DNA of 60,000 nt from Symsagittifera roscoffensis (Eukaryota; Xenacoelomorpha; Acoela; Convolutidae): positions 5,244,539 through 5,304,538 of the forward strand of contig NC_087070.1 in NCBI RefSeq assembly GCF_963678635.1, written 5' to 3'. The notes under the pieces are model-generated. The model was not told where the DNA came from. It searched no databases and saw only the letters and a list, made by a program, of their open reading frames with translations. Below, in pieces: positions 1-9,706 of the stretch. The translations under genes and the position numbers were made by a program. Numbering within the stretch: position 1 is the stretch's first letter; each line of letters starts with the position of its first letter.

Positions 1-16
1 GGCAGCTCCAGCACAA

Positions 17-472
17 GTGTCAGTAATATCAGGAAATCATCAGTCAATCCTTGGGCGCGATCTGATGGGCACCCTAGGCCTGGAGTTGGTGCAAAGAAGG
101 AAAGTGATGGGAACCATGGGGGAAGGGAGCAGTCAAGAAGAGGAGGAATATGATGACTTACAATTATATTTCTGTAAGTTGTACCCAAATTTATTTACCA
201 GGATAGGAAAAATCCGGAACGCTAAAGTAAGAGCCGAATTTTTCGAAAATTTAAAGCCGATACAACAAAAGGGGTGTCGGGTGCCTATCAGTCTACAAGA
301 TAAGGTAGACAAGGAAATTGATCGCTTGATAAATGAAGGTCATATCATCAAACTACAAGAATGTTCGGATAAGTATTTTGTCTCTCCTATAGTAATCACA
401 GTAAAAAAAAGATGGAAGTATAAAAATGGCATTAGAATCAAGAGAACTGAACAAACAGGTACACAAGAATAA
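17..472 (+). pseudogene. Relic piece: protease end and start of RT
   Basis: The frame starts inside the retropepsin C-terminal region, where GRDLMGTLGLELVQ matches the post-protease segment of the nested relative. It continues through the linker into the first RT block (KYFVSPIVITVKK). The reading then diverges after about residue 134, which marks a frameshift before the conserved LALESRELN block that the intact relative has. The apparent start methionine is simply an internal residue of the old polyprotein. Confidence 0.8.
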
Positions 473-560
473 GTACCAAATGCCAAATATTGACGAACTA
501 GTAGACGAGATATGCCAAATAATTGCAGAGAGAAAAGCGGAGAATGTATAATTTACAACT

Positions 561-911
561 TTGGATTTCACATATGCGTACGGACAAGTTTCCTTAGAAC
601 AAAAAACGAGCGAACAATGCAATTTTTCACCAGTCGGCGGGAAGTCAACGGGATTTTATCGCTTTAAAAACGGGTTTTACGGGCTCACATCGATGCCAGC
701 GGAGTTTCAAAAAGTCATTGATAATTTACTTAAGAAATTCCCTCAGGCAAATGCTTTCATCGATGACATTCTAATTGCATCCAGGGGAACCAAAGTAGAG
801 CACATTGCACTAGTGGAAAGAATTTTAAAGAAGTTGGACGTTTCAAATGTTTCGTTGAAATTACGAAATTGCGAATTTGCAAAAACAGAGTGTGAATGGC
901 TAGGATTTTGA
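561..911 (+). pseudogene. Relic piece: RT palm with FIDD motif
   Basis: This piece encodes the RT palm: TYAYGQ, then GFYGLTSMPAEFQ, then AFIDDILIAS (about residues 67-76), which is the catalytic box with FIDD in place of the usual YxDD. It ends at a TGA inside the conserved EWLG-H/F box, and the homologous reading continues beyond that stop (SGIAPLVRKT). The nested relative carries the same FIDD box, so the substitution belongs to the family rather than to decay of this copy. Confidence 0.85.
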
Positions 912-992
912 ATTGGGCAAAGTGGCATCGCGCCGTTAGTTCGGAAAACACAAGCGGTAGAAGATCTGAAAACCCCAAAATCTAGAAAGCAA

Positions 993-1617
993 TTGAAATC
1001 ACTAATGGATTCGATGCACAGTTTGCATAAATTTTTGCCAAAACTTGCGGAAGTGAGCGCACCATTAAGACAATTACTAAGTCAGAATAACGGTTTTGTC
1101 TGGACGCCTAATTGCAAAAATGCGTTCCAACAATTAAAAGCGCTAGTGAAAAACATTGTGGAACTAAGACATTTCGACATTCACCGTGAGACGAGGATCA
1201 TTTGTGATCCTATTTACGATGGCCTACGGGGCCGTGTTAGAACAGTACAGCGCCTCCGGTTGGCACCCAATTTCGTTTGCATCACGGTACCTTAATCCGG
1301 CCGAGAAAATGTATTTTACAAATGATTTAGAATTACTCGCGGTAGTGTGGGCTACGGAACATTTTCGAAACTATATTTATGGCCGTTATTTTACAGTTAT
1401 ATCGGATCATAAGGCGTTGCTTACATTGTTAAATTCTTCCCCAAAAGGAAATAAAACAGTTTTTAGCCGGTTATCTCGATGGTACGACCGCTTAGTACCT
1501 TATAATTTCAAAGTTGAACATAAAGAGGGTCAAAAATGGGAATGCCGGACTATTTGTCTCGGTTTCCATCCGCAGCGGCACCCGAGACAAGTCAATATGA
1601 TAAAAGTTTTACAGTAG
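993..1617 (+). pseudogene. Relic piece: RT thumb and RNase H
   Basis: Two overlapping frames (993-1295 and 1186-1617) together cover the RT thumb and connection (SLHKFLPKLAEVSAPLRQLL) and then RNase H (ISFASRYLNPAEKMY, VISDHKALLTLL). The change of frame occurs near 1200, within the region that holds the first RNase H aspartate, where the relative has CDASHNGLGAVLEQ. The gene therefore has a small frame-breaking change there. After 1617 the sequence enters the long low-conservation linker to integrase. Confidence 0.8.
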
Positions 1618-2289
1618 CGAAAATAAAATGATCAACGAAGCATTGAAACCTAAGGATCAAATAAAACCTAGGGGTCAGAAAACGAATCAAATTAAGATAA
1701 AACCGACAGTAGAGGGCGAACGGTCATGTTCTGAGTTAACGAAAAGAGTTGTATCCAATGAAAATAAAAGAAAAGCAAAATATGCAAATATTCACCGTGA
1801 GCACACGCGCTCACTAGAGGGCGTGGTTACATGCAACCGACCGTTAGCCAATCAGAATCGAGATATTTGCATACCGGCGGAAATATGCAAATGCCGAATC
1901 GAGAAAATCAGACGTTGTTCTCAGTACGTAAATTCAAGTTGCGAAATTCAAGATAAAAGTACAAATAATATGTCACTCAACTCACCGAGAAAAGCGATCC
2001 ACGAACTGCCGCTATTGTTATTACCTCAACCCATTCCGGAGATGTAAACCCTTATGTAGTCCTAAATCTATTAAACCAACCGCCTAGTGTAAGTTCTGAT
2101 TCAGATATAGAATTAATACCGCCAGAAAAAGTTGTTCCAAAACCAACAAATTTGAAGAAGTTAAATACTATTATTTTATTTCCCCATCAGTTTCCCGGAT
2201 TATCTTACCCACTCGTAAAGAATGATAAATGGATTTACTCAATAGTGGCGACGGACAGTAAAGTAGTTTAAAAAATCGATTATCCTGAG
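1618..2289 (+). pseudogene. Relic piece: RNase H to integrase linker
   Basis: This stretch matches the Lys/Ser-rich linker between RNase H and integrase in the nested relative. A 139-codon frame at 1628-2047 reads through part of it and contains no catalytic motif. I see no independent gene here. Confidence 0.5.
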
Positions 2290-2940
2290 ATGCTAAGTTT
2301 GAAGTTAGTCGAAGCCAATCTGGAAAAAGACCCGATACTAAAAATGATCCGCGATGCAATCCGAGATAAGGACCCACGAGCCATGGACACCATTACAAGA
2401 TTGGGGCAGTATTACGCCCAACATTACAACAATTTTGCTGCACGAGAAAACTGCCTGTGGATGGATGGCCGGCTGGCCATACCGAAGGATATGTCGTCAG
2501 CAGTTCTAAATCGTTTGCATTTCAATCACCATGGACGAGATAAGATGTTTGCAGCCTCGAAAGACGTATGGATACCGCTGATGCATAAGAACATTGCAGC
2601 CAGAGCCAAGTATTGTAAAATCTGCTTAGAAGCAGGTAAAAATCTTAAGCCCGATATCCCAAAGAATGATATGGAGGACACGTATGTGCCTAAGGAACCC
2701 AATGATTTGGTCCAATTAGACTTCTGGGGTCCGGTAAATTATGTACATGGTCGGACGAATTATATACTAGTAGCGGTAGACACTTTTTTGCATGGGCCGT
2801 CGGCTTACGTCTATTCCAGTATCAAATCTGAAAATGTATTAAAATTCCTAAGAAAGTACATCAATACCCATGGTCACCCAAGAAAATTACACATGGATCA
2901 GGCGACTGGATTTTTCTCAAATGAAATTCAAAACTTTTGA
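2290..2940 (+). pseudogene. Relic piece: integrase zinc finger and first half of core
   Basis: The piece begins in the tether before integrase. It includes ENCLWMDGRLAIP, the histidine pair of the HHCC zinc finger (LHFNHHGRDKMF), the cysteine pair (CKIC), the first core aspartate (QLDFWGP) and the second (LHMDQATGFF). It stops at a TGA a few codons after the second aspartate. In the nested relative the equivalent region continues to the catalytic glutamate without a break. Confidence 0.85.
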
Positions 2941-3005
2941 AATTTTGTGGGTATTGAACTCATAAAATCTCCGGATAAGGATCATCGTGCGACGGGAATG
3001 GTCGA

Positions 3006-3554
3006 ATGGACAACTGGTTCGATAAAAACTACGTGCTAACATATCTCCAGGAAAATAACAACTATAAATTTGGATTAATGATATCCCATGCGCTAAGCGC
3101 GTTAGGTTTTGTGCCCCATTCTAAGACTAAGCTAACGCCATTTGAGGCTTATCATAGAAGAGAAGCGAATACGGCACTGCGAAATTTGACGAAAAAGCCA
3201 TCATTGAAAAATCTAAATTGGAACAATGTTATTAACCAGAAGTTATCTTGTTTAGACAAGGCGAGTGGTCTCTCTAATATGGAGTTAACTCTTGATTGGG
3301 AAAAGCTCAGCAATCTAGTGTACGCCCCTGAAAACCGAAAAACCCCAAGGGTTTTGGATGAGCATGACTTAATCGAGATGGACGTGGACCCCAAGGCCAC
3401 GGAGGTGGTGGATCCCAAGGCAGCACAAAAGATACCCAAGGCACCCGAATGGCTAAAAAGACACAAAACGAGTACCACGACGGTATATCAGAAGACCGAG
3501 AAAACGAACCCGAAGGACCCAAGAGGGTATAAACGTTTACCATTAAAAATTTAG
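3006..3554 (+). pseudogene. Relic piece: integrase C-terminal half
   Basis: The piece carries the helix region after the third catalytic position and the conserved segment FVPHSKTKLTPFEAYHRREA. The relative has FEAHHGREANTVLRNLTKKP, and this copy keeps NTALRNLTKKPS. The catalytic glutamate context (GCVERTIGS in the relative) is degraded just upstream, near 3000-3020, where the frame also shifts. The end is Pro/Lys-rich. Confidence 0.8.
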
Positions 3555-3578
3555 AAATTAACAAAACATACTGTTCAA

Positions 3579-4198
3579 ATGAAAAAAAGGTCGTTACTAA
3601 GGCGAAGTGGTGTTTCCTTTAGATCGGCGGCTGAAGAAAGCCGAATTGAGGAGGGGATCGACGCGTGCACCCCAGGTCCAAGCAGGCCCACAAAGAGCAC
3701 CACGGGTCCAAGTAAGCCCACAAAGTATAAAAGGAAAGCCGATAAGGACCAAATGGAGCAAGCGCGAAAAACAAAGAAAAACCGAATCGTTGAGTATAGC
3801 GAAGACGAAGTGATGGAACGAGCGCAGAAAGCAAAGAAACATCGAATAGTCGAGTACAGCGAGGACGAAAGCGACGAGGATGATGAAAGTGATTGGGCAG
3901 TAACGGGCGCACTGACGAAACGGCGAAAAGTGCAGCGGCGAGCGGAGGAGAGAACGAACCGTCGGTAACGAATAAAGAGCAGACAACAAAAACCGTTGGT
4001 AGTAAACAAAAACAGGGCGAAGAGGCAACACGAAAGTCGACGCGACAACGGAGAGGAGTCGACAAAATGGGGGAGGTAATGATTCACCGAATAGAACATA
4101 AGTTAAAGATGAGGAAAGGAAAAAAAACCTTAAGGAGAGGTTTGGCAAGCATGCCTAAAACTCTAGTGGAAACTAAAAACGCATTAGGAAAACTTTAA
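3579..4198 (+). pseudogene. Relic piece: basic C-terminal tail of pol
   Basis: Two overlapping frames (3579-3968 and 3893-4198) cover an acidic/basic, Lys/Arg-rich tail with two near-identical segments (KKNRIVEYSEDE and KKHRIVEYSEDE), an internal duplication of about 23 codons. The end (RKSTRQRRGVDKMGEVMI) matches the tail of the nested relative (RKSTRKRTAVSKFGGVMI at about 23880-23840, minus). This shows the tail is a real part of the family's polyprotein. Confidence 0.7.
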
Positions 4199-4743
4199 CT
4201 AAGTATGAGTTGATAAATTTTACATCTGTGATCTTAAATTTATTTTTGGTTGCCCGAATGAGAAAGGGACCAGTTTGAGTTTATGTTCGTTATATCAATT
4301 TGTTTCTCTCTGTCTGGAGACCTGCTGTCTTGACCTTGTGATCCCTATCGTCCGGTACGATCTGAAATAGAAAGGTGCAGTAAGATTTCGATTTGATGCC
4401 TAACAGTTGCTAACAATTAAAGCTAAGCAACTATTCTTTTTCTATTCTACAATTCTTTACTTCAACAGTGCATTTATTTTTTCTTCGAAACTCGAAAATT
4501 GGATTTTTTCAAAAAGTCAGTTTTTTTGTTTCTGCGTTCATTTCTCCCATCGAACTGTCACTTGGCTGGTTGCAGAAATTTATTTTGAATGAGTTTTAAA
4601 GTTCTTGCAAGAAAACCTCACTTGTTCAAGATTTTTGCTATACGAGCTCCGTCTGACGAAATGTTGCAAGATAGCATCCAGCTTCCAAGGTCTTGCATTA
4701 TAACTTTCATTTATAGAATCTTATAACATAGGTTACCACGGAT
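4199..4743. other. Non-coding stretch after the gypsy relic
   Basis: AT-rich sequence without a supported gene. It may include the degraded 3' untranslated region and LTR of the upstream relic, but I found no TG...CA boundary or terminal match to prove it. Confidence 0.4.
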
Positions 4744-4793
4744 CAAGGGCGGATATAGCCCCCCCCCTCGGGAAAATCCTTGATCCGCCCCTG
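4744..4793. mobile_element. 50-bp micro-MITE, hAT-like family M1
   Basis: A 50-bp element made almost only of its two terminal inverted repeats: CAAGGGCGGATATAG on the left and ATCCGCCCCTG on the right. It is flanked by 8-bp near-identical direct repeats, CCACGGAT (4736-4743) and CCATGGAT (4794-4801). Ends and duplication length match the larger copies at 5089, 5765, 33534 and 43192. It appears to be an internally deleted copy that moved or decayed to this size. Confidence 0.7.
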
Positions 4794-5088
4794 CCATGGA
4801 TTCTGCATATCTTGATTATGTTTTAAATTTGCTCGGGCAGTAGAAATTGCGGATTTTACAATTACTTCTAAGAAGGGTATAACAGCAACTAAATTACACA
4901 AAATAATTTTTTTACCCTTAAAAAGAACAGAATGTTTGTTTTTATAGAAATAGGTGCTAAGCTGTATTGAAGCTAAAAATCGCAGTTAAAAAATATTTCC
5001 TAATTTTTTACAATAAAAAACTACCAAAAAACGCTGGGTGGATTCATCTTTTTAAATTGCATAATATTGGATTAACTGTATGTGGTAA

Positions 5089-5464
5089 CAGGCGCGGATC
5101 TAGGAATTTCTCGAGGGAGGGAGGCGGATTTTCAAAAAATTTTGAAAATTTTGTCGACCTTTTTTTTCAGTCGACCAAATTGATTTTCTGAGCTCTCCCA
5201 AATCACTATGAACACCTTAATTTGACCAAATTCTCTGCGCCGCACGCAAATTTTTGAAAAAAGGCAAAAAAATGAGTTTTTCATCGCGCGCTCCCCCCTC
5301 AAGATTAGTCTAGATTGATGCCGAAGGATACTCTAGAAAAACTTTAAGTTCAGTCAGCCAAAAATGGATATCTCAAAATAGTACAAGGGGGGACCCTTTG
5401 GGTTGGCAGGGGGTCGAATCCCTGAAGAAAGAGGTCAACCCCCTTTCCCCTAAATCCGCTACTG
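5089..5464 (+). mobile_element. hAT-like MITE, family M1
   Basis: A 376-bp non-coding element with imperfect terminal inverted repeats (left CAGGCGCGGATCTAG; right, reverse complemented, CAGTAGCGGATTTAG). It is flanked by an exact 8-bp direct repeat, TGTGGTAA, at 5081-5088 and 5465-5472. An 8-bp target duplication with CAG-starting ends is typical of the hAT superfamily. There is no transposase, so it is non-autonomous. The interior shares GGACCCTTTG and GGGGGTCGAATCCCTGA with the other copies. Confidence 0.85.
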
Positions 5465-5764
5465 TGTGGTAATGAATGAAGTGTTAGTGCGATTTGCAGC
5501 GGCTAATGTTTTTAAAAAATGGTCGAATCATCGGCCTAGAAGAAGAACAGCATCATCGGCCTAGAAGAAGAGGAAACTCTCATTACAATGAACTGGTTAA
5601 CTTTTTACTTGAACTTTCTCTTGGATTTTGTTGGAAAAAATTTCATGCATTTTTTTTCAAATCAGGGCGGAAAAAAGCTTTGATTCAGCTTTGAAGACTT
5701 AAGAAATTAAGAAACTGAAAAAACGAAAAAAAGTTATTTCAGTCACTTTATCTTTTGTCAAACG

Positions 5765-6132
5765 CAGAAGCCGATTTTGAGGTGGGTGTGAGAGGTAAGA
5801 CTTCCCTCCCCCTCAGAGATTCAATCTTTTGACCACGCAAAGGGTCCTCCTTTGATACTATTTTATGATATTCATTCTAGGCTGAACGAAGCTATAATTC
5901 TTCTAAGATGCATTTGGTGCCAGTATATGGTATACTTCAGGATAAGCACGCGCCGGAAATTTTTGAAAAGAGGCGAGTAGAAAACTGAAGCAAATGAGGC
6001 TTTCATAGCGTTTGGATAAAACTCGAAAAAAAAAGATAAATTTAGTCAACCTCAAAAAAGTTCTTTCAAAAACGTAATCCCTTGAAAAACTTTCAAAAAC
6101 CTAATCACCTGAAAAACTTATATCCTCCGTTG
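5765..6132 (-). mobile_element. hAT-like MITE, family M1, inverted copy
   Basis: A more diverged copy of the same family in reverse orientation. The left end CAGAAGCCGATTTTGAGG matches the reverse complement of the family's right end, and the right end reads TATATCCTCCGTTG. An exact 8-bp direct repeat, GTCAAACG, flanks it at 5757-5764 and 6133-6140. The interior keeps the family's reverse-complemented GGACCC and GAATCTCTGAGGGGG blocks. It is non-coding. Confidence 0.8.
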
Positions 6133-6247
6133 GTCAAACGTAATGTTTTGTTAATTAACAAAAAAAAAACTTTTTCGAAAAATTCGCAAAACTTAGCTAC
6201 AAATGAAATAATAAAATAGATTTCGGAGACAAAAGTAATCCATTATT

Positions 6248-6735
6248 GTTCCGACTTCCGTAGAAAACGGAATATTTATGCTCGGTGTGGTTTTTTTTCA
6301 TTCAGTCAGTTTTCGCCGATCGAAAAAAAGTTTTGAAAAAAAATTTTATTAACCATTTAAAATATCGACTTTCTGAGTTCAAATTCAAAAAAAATTCTTA
6401 CCTCCGATTAGTTTCTGTAAAGTTCTAGGTGTTTGAAAATTGTCAAACTGGCCATGTTCTGGACTAAATTATGCGCCCTTTGAAGACTTTGTTCATCATG
6501 CTGAGAGCGTAACGCGAATTATTTATGCGTGACGATTTATCCCGCATAACAAAAATCGCTCCAAACTGAATTGAGCCAGCTAATTGGTCGTATTAATTTC
6601 CTACGACTCAAAACTTTGCACTTTGAAATTGTCCAAAATTTTTAGGTTTTTTTATTTTTTTCCCAAAAACTATTCAATTTGAACTAAGGGACAGTCGGAA
6701 CATTCCGGGATTGGCCCTGATATACGAGCAGTCTT
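6248..6735 (-). repeat. Dispersed repeat R2, copy A (reverse)
   Basis: Non-coding repeat of about 490 bp that recurs at 37099-37626 and 40694-41331 in the other orientation. Shared landmarks, in the family's orientation, are AAGACTGCTCGTAT at the start, TGTTCCGACT shortly after, CGAGCACAAATATTC near the end, and AGTCGGAAC at the end. The inner repeats TGTTCCGACT and AGTCGGAACA are inverted relative to each other, so a MITE-like fold-back origin is possible. I found no target duplication. Confidence 0.6.
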
Positions 6736-7578
6736 GCATAATCGATTACGGATGTAATATATAGAAAGTGAAATCAATTTTTTTGCCACCACAGTTTTGA
6801 GACGACGAACGTAGTTAGGACTCATTTTATTCAGGATAGGTCTTAACAATTGTTGAAGTTCTTATTTGACGTTTTTGCGGTTCGACAATTGATTTCTTCT
6901 AAGTTCATATTATTTTCTTGTTAAAAGGAATACAAACTCCATTGTCGAACAGCAAAAGTGTAAATGTCATTAAAAACTTGATTTAATTATAGTTTTGAAT
7001 TAAAGTGAAACTTTGTTTTAAGATTTCTGAGCGGATTAAAACGTTAACCTATTGATCGGGTTTTCCCAAATTGTTTCAACTTGTTATAATGCTGCCGATC
7101 ATAAGTTCTTCTTGAAATTCGAATTGCTTTACAGCCAGATCCAAATGTTTGGTGAACGTGGAGTGGTAAATAAATTTTTACTCACCTTTTTTAGTTAATT
7201 CATGATTGATATGCTTCGTTTTTGTGCTCACTTATTTGAATTCTTTATATTTTAGTTATTTTTAGGGATCCTCTAAATGGATCTATTCGTCAATTATGCA
7301 AACATTTTTGGTTAAAAATTTTCAAAAACTCTTCAAAATTTAGCAAAAAAATAAAAGATGGACAGAAAGTGGCAAAACTGTGTTCGGAAGGGCGAGTAAA
7401 GGTCAGCAATAAAATGAGAAAATGAAAATATTTACAAAAAAAACTGTGATTGAAAAATTTAAAAACAAGATAACGGTTTTCTTGGCTAAATTAAGCTTCA
7501 CTTTGCCAAAAATAATTTCATCAAAAACAATGTGTGTTAACCAAAAGCAATTGTCAACTTGTGAACTTACAGCACAAT
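6736..7578. other. Non-coding stretch before the large element
   Basis: AT-rich sequence with no supported gene. A 71-codon frame (7422-7637) runs out of this DNA into the LTR and so has no independent meaning. The last four bases, CAAT (7575-7578), are the left copy of the target-site duplication of the large element. Confidence 0.5.
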
Positions 7579-7693
7579 TGGAACCTGATCTAAACTACAT
7601 TTTATGTTTGGATAAATTAGATATTTTACCAATGTAAAGTATTTAATATTAACCAATCATGATCCATCTGACTAACAATCCACTTATTTGTAA

Positions 7694-7721
7694 GTGCTGA
7701 AATTACTTGTAATTTCAGCAC
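7694..7721. promoter_or_regulatory. Perfect LTR hairpin
   Basis: The arm GTGCTGAAATTAC is followed by TT and then its exact reverse complement, GTAATTTCAGCAC. The hairpin is identical in the 3' LTR (32088-32115) and in copy 2 (43857-43884), although the LTRs differ elsewhere. Its role is unknown; a protein-binding palindrome or an RNA stem near the transcript ends are both possible. Confidence 0.6.
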
Positions 7722-7782
7722 CAGAGAGATTTGAATTTAACTTAGAAATTAGTTGACTCTCCAAGAAGACTTCAGCAACCGC

Positions 7783-7857
7783 AATAAACCAGTATACCCT
7801 AGATCTATTGAGCCTAGCAGAGACTAGTTAAACAACCTGAGACTAGATAGTATAAGA
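7783..7857 (+). promoter_or_regulatory. Candidate LTR polyadenylation and TATA signals
   Basis: AATAAA lies at 7783-7788 and TATAAGA at 7851-7857, 63 bp apart, in the second half of the LTR. A TATA here would place the transcription start in the last 100 bp of the LTR. The order of signals means the AATAAA would lie in U3, so which one is used is uncertain. Both are conserved in the other LTRs. Confidence 0.35.
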
Positions 7858-7990
7858 GTAAGATTAAGATCGGTATTAGACTAAGAAGTTGCACGAATCT
7901 ATCCGGCCGAAAATAAGATAGCGTGACGAGCAGACGGTGTACCCTATCCGAAATTACTCTATGAGTTATACCCATCGGTCATAACTCATC

Positions 7991-8008
7991 TGGTGCGACC
8001 ATAAGTCT
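7991..8008 (+). promoter_or_regulatory. Primer-binding site candidate
   Basis: Two bases after the LTR the sequence begins TGGTGCGACC, the expected position and TGG start for a tRNA primer-binding site. The following GTCTCGAA resembles the complement of a tRNA T-loop. I could not name the tRNA. The site is identical at 44154 in copy 2. Confidence 0.65.
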
Positions 8009-8075
8009 CGAACAAGACCTTAATAGCTTAGAATTAACCAATAATAGATTAGAATTTAGACAAAACATTTACAAA

Positions 8076-8267
8076 ATGTTATACGACAATAATTTAATCG
8101 AAATGTCTCTACGACTCAATAGATCAGAGCCAATATTCCGAACGATAACAGAACTACCCGGAATTGGAAGAAGACCTCGAACCAGAGACGACATACGACA
8201 AAGCAGAAACTTACCATATAGTTATATGATAGTTCGGCAAAAGCCAGAACAAACTTTTGTATTTTGA
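8076..8267 (+). CDS. Leader open frame, 63 aa (longer frame open from the LTR)
   Basis: A short frame in the leader between the primer-binding site and the basic upstream gene. Counting from the ATG it gives 63 residues. The same frame is open, without an ATG, from 7965 inside the LTR through the primer-binding site, adding about 37 Leu/Glu/Asn-rich residues that could form a short coiled coil. The second half is Arg-rich (GIGRRPRTRDDIRQSR). In copy 2 the frame runs 14 codons further because TGA here corresponds to AGA there (44239-44472). I recognise no family. It could be a real leader peptide, part of a spliced exon, or chance. Confidence 0.35.
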   Translation: MLYDNNLIEMSLRLNRSEPIFRTITELPGIGRRPRTRDDIRQSRNLPYSYMIVRQKPEQTFVF

Positions 8268-9256
8268 ATACTACTAGCAATGAATTTAGATTTTCATTTG
8301 CAAACATAAAATTTTGAAGTCAATCTTCAAAATCATTACAGGCGCTAAACAAAATTATTAATATACAATAACGATTGATAAAAAGATCTCAGATCATTTT
8401 CCTAATTTCTGCAGTAATATACAAAACATGTTTAAAAAATATTTATTGAAAAAACATAATAAAAATTAGTAGCATGACAATAAATGGTTAGTAATTATAA
8501 ATCATCCTGTTATTCCAGCTTCATCACCTAAACATAACAGCATTCATAACCTCACTAATATCATAAAAATACTAAATCTTTTCTTTACACAAATTTAAAT
8601 CACTTTAAACTTAAATTCACTTAATTTTAAAATCAGATCATCAAGGCTTATCCTTGGATCTTAAATCATTTTCTATTTAATTAAATTTAAAACTTGATCA
8701 TCAAGGCCTATCCTTGGATCAAAAAGAACAACTTTGTTCTCCTCCACCCACTTAATTAGTGTCTAACGACCTCAAACGTCGATTCACAATCCAACCCTTT
8801 CAAAAAAAAAAAAAAAAAAAAAAAAAACCCAGGACTAATAGAAATTTTTGAACAAAACTAATCATTCAAATTAGGATAAACAGTGAAGAACTTCGGTTAT
8901 TCATCCTTCACTTGATCCCCCTTTTTACCAGACCCAGGATAAATCTTAGACTTAGTAAGTTTAAAATAGTATCTAACGAACTACTCGCGTTCTAATTATA
9001 CCTGAACCTTGTGGATCGATTTACTATTCTCCAACCCTGAACACAATCACTACCCTTAAGTAAGATTAAGTAAGTTAACACCTTAGCTTATACTAGCCAC
9101 GAGAAAGTATAAAATCATTCTTCGGAATTGATATACTTTTCTCCCCAACCCTGAACAAATAGACCCAGGTTAGGCTAAAAAAAAAAAAGTAAGGACTAAC
9201 AGTTTAAGCAAATAGAAATCATTTAACAACCTTTTGCACCCGTCATCCTAAACCTT
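8268..9256 (+). other. Untranslated leader of copy 1
   Basis: About 1 kb of AT-rich leader with no supported gene. It has two copies of a 25-nt hairpin at 8636-8660 and 8696-8720, a run of 26 A at 8802-8827 that is only five A long in copy 2 (near 44966), and several GTAAG-type possible splice donors (for example near 8957 and 9060). Packaging or dimerisation signals are expected in such a leader, but none can be proved here. Confidence 0.5.
8636..8720 (+). repeat. Paired leader hairpins
   Basis: Two near-identical 25-nt units start 60 bp apart. Each can fold as GATC-AT-CAAGG, a 5-nt loop, then CCTTG-GATC. They differ at one loop base. Copy 2 has the same pair at 44799-44823 and 44859-44883 with the same spacing. 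Tandem stem-loops in a retroelement leader suggest a packaging or dimerisation signal; that role is inference. Confidence 0.55.
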
Positions 9257-9706
9257 ATGTCATTTAAAAACCTAGGAAATAAACAAACAATCGTTTTACA
9301 CAATTGTGAAATAGATAACAAAAAATACGACCTTGTAATCACACCTCATACACAAACAGTTGGATACATTAGAACAAAACGACAAACATTAAAGAGAAAA
9401 ATAATAACTAAACAAAGACAAATAACACGAAAAAGATTTTCAAAAAATCGAAACGCATTTTCAGAATCAGAAACCAACAGTTTAAACGAACTTTATAAAC
9501 TAAAAGAATCAATAGATAAAAATTGCCCAATTCACGATCAATTATATTTCTCTGACTCAGAAACAACTTCAAATTCATCAAAAAGAGGAAAAAGAAGAAT
9601 AAAAAAGCAGTATAAACACAAACCAGTACATTTATACAATTGGAATCAACCAATTAGACAAACAGTCATCGAACGAAAAAATGAGCTCAACGCATACCCC
9701 AGGTGA
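9257..9706 (+). CDS. Basic upstream protein, 149 aa, overlapping gag
   Basis: A complete ORF just before gag, overlapping the gag start by 26 nt in another frame. The protein is strongly basic, with Arg/Lys clusters (TKRQTLKRKIITKQRQITRK and SKRGKRRIKKQYKHK) around an acidic serine patch (FSDSETTSNSS). This is consistent with a nuclear or RNA-binding accessory factor, but I recognise no family. In copy 2 it is intact at 155 aa; the difference is an in-frame 18-nt indel near the C-terminus, which supports real coding. Its position upstream of gag would make gag translation depend on leaky scanning, reinitiation or splicing. Its stop codon sits directly on a good splice-donor match (CAG|GTGAAG, cut after 9702). 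Confidence 0.7.
   Translation: MSFKNLGNKQTIVLHNCEIDNKKYDLVITPHTQTVGYIRTKRQTLKRKIITKQRQITRKRFSKNRNAFSESETNSLNELYKLKESIDKNCPIHDQLYFSDSETTSNSSKRGKRRIKKQYKHKPVHLYNWNQPIRQTVIERKNELNAYPR

Larger units (their letters stand above)
1..4198 (+). pseudogene. Decayed Ty3/gypsy retrotransposon, pol portion
   Basis: This is the downstream part of a gypsy-type gag-pol gene; its 5' part lies outside the window. Collinear pieces of the protease end (GRDLMG near 58-70), reverse transcriptase, RNase H, integrase and a basic tail lie in order on the plus strand. They are split by stops and frameshifts near 475, 550, 911, 1200, 1617, 2278, 2940 and 3554. The pieces align closely with the better preserved nested element on the minus strand at 23431-29315, including the same unusual FIDD polymerase motif, so both belong to one family. 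I could not place its 3' LTR; nothing after 4198 resembles the 200-bp LTR of the nested relative. It cannot encode a working polyprotein. Confidence 0.9.
7579..7988 (+). repeat. 5' LTR of copy 1
   Basis: A 410-bp LTR, starting TGGAACCTGATC and ending CATAACTCA. It differs from the 3' LTR (31973-32382) only in ATGTTTGG versus ATGATTGG and AGATTAAGATC versus AGATTAGGATC. It contains a perfect 13-bp palindrome with a 2-nt loop (7694-7721), an AATAAA (7783-7788) and a TATAAGA (7851-7857). Confidence 0.95.

Noticed and set aside
3575-4148. Long minus-strand frames (174-183 codons) over the relic tail
   Set aside because: They are the complement of a Lys/Glu/Arg-rich coding tail, giving Ser/Phe/Leu/Cys-rich artefacts.
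7422-7637. 71-codon frame crossing the left LTR boundary
   Set aside because: It joins host DNA to LTR sequence and has no homologue at the other LTRs.
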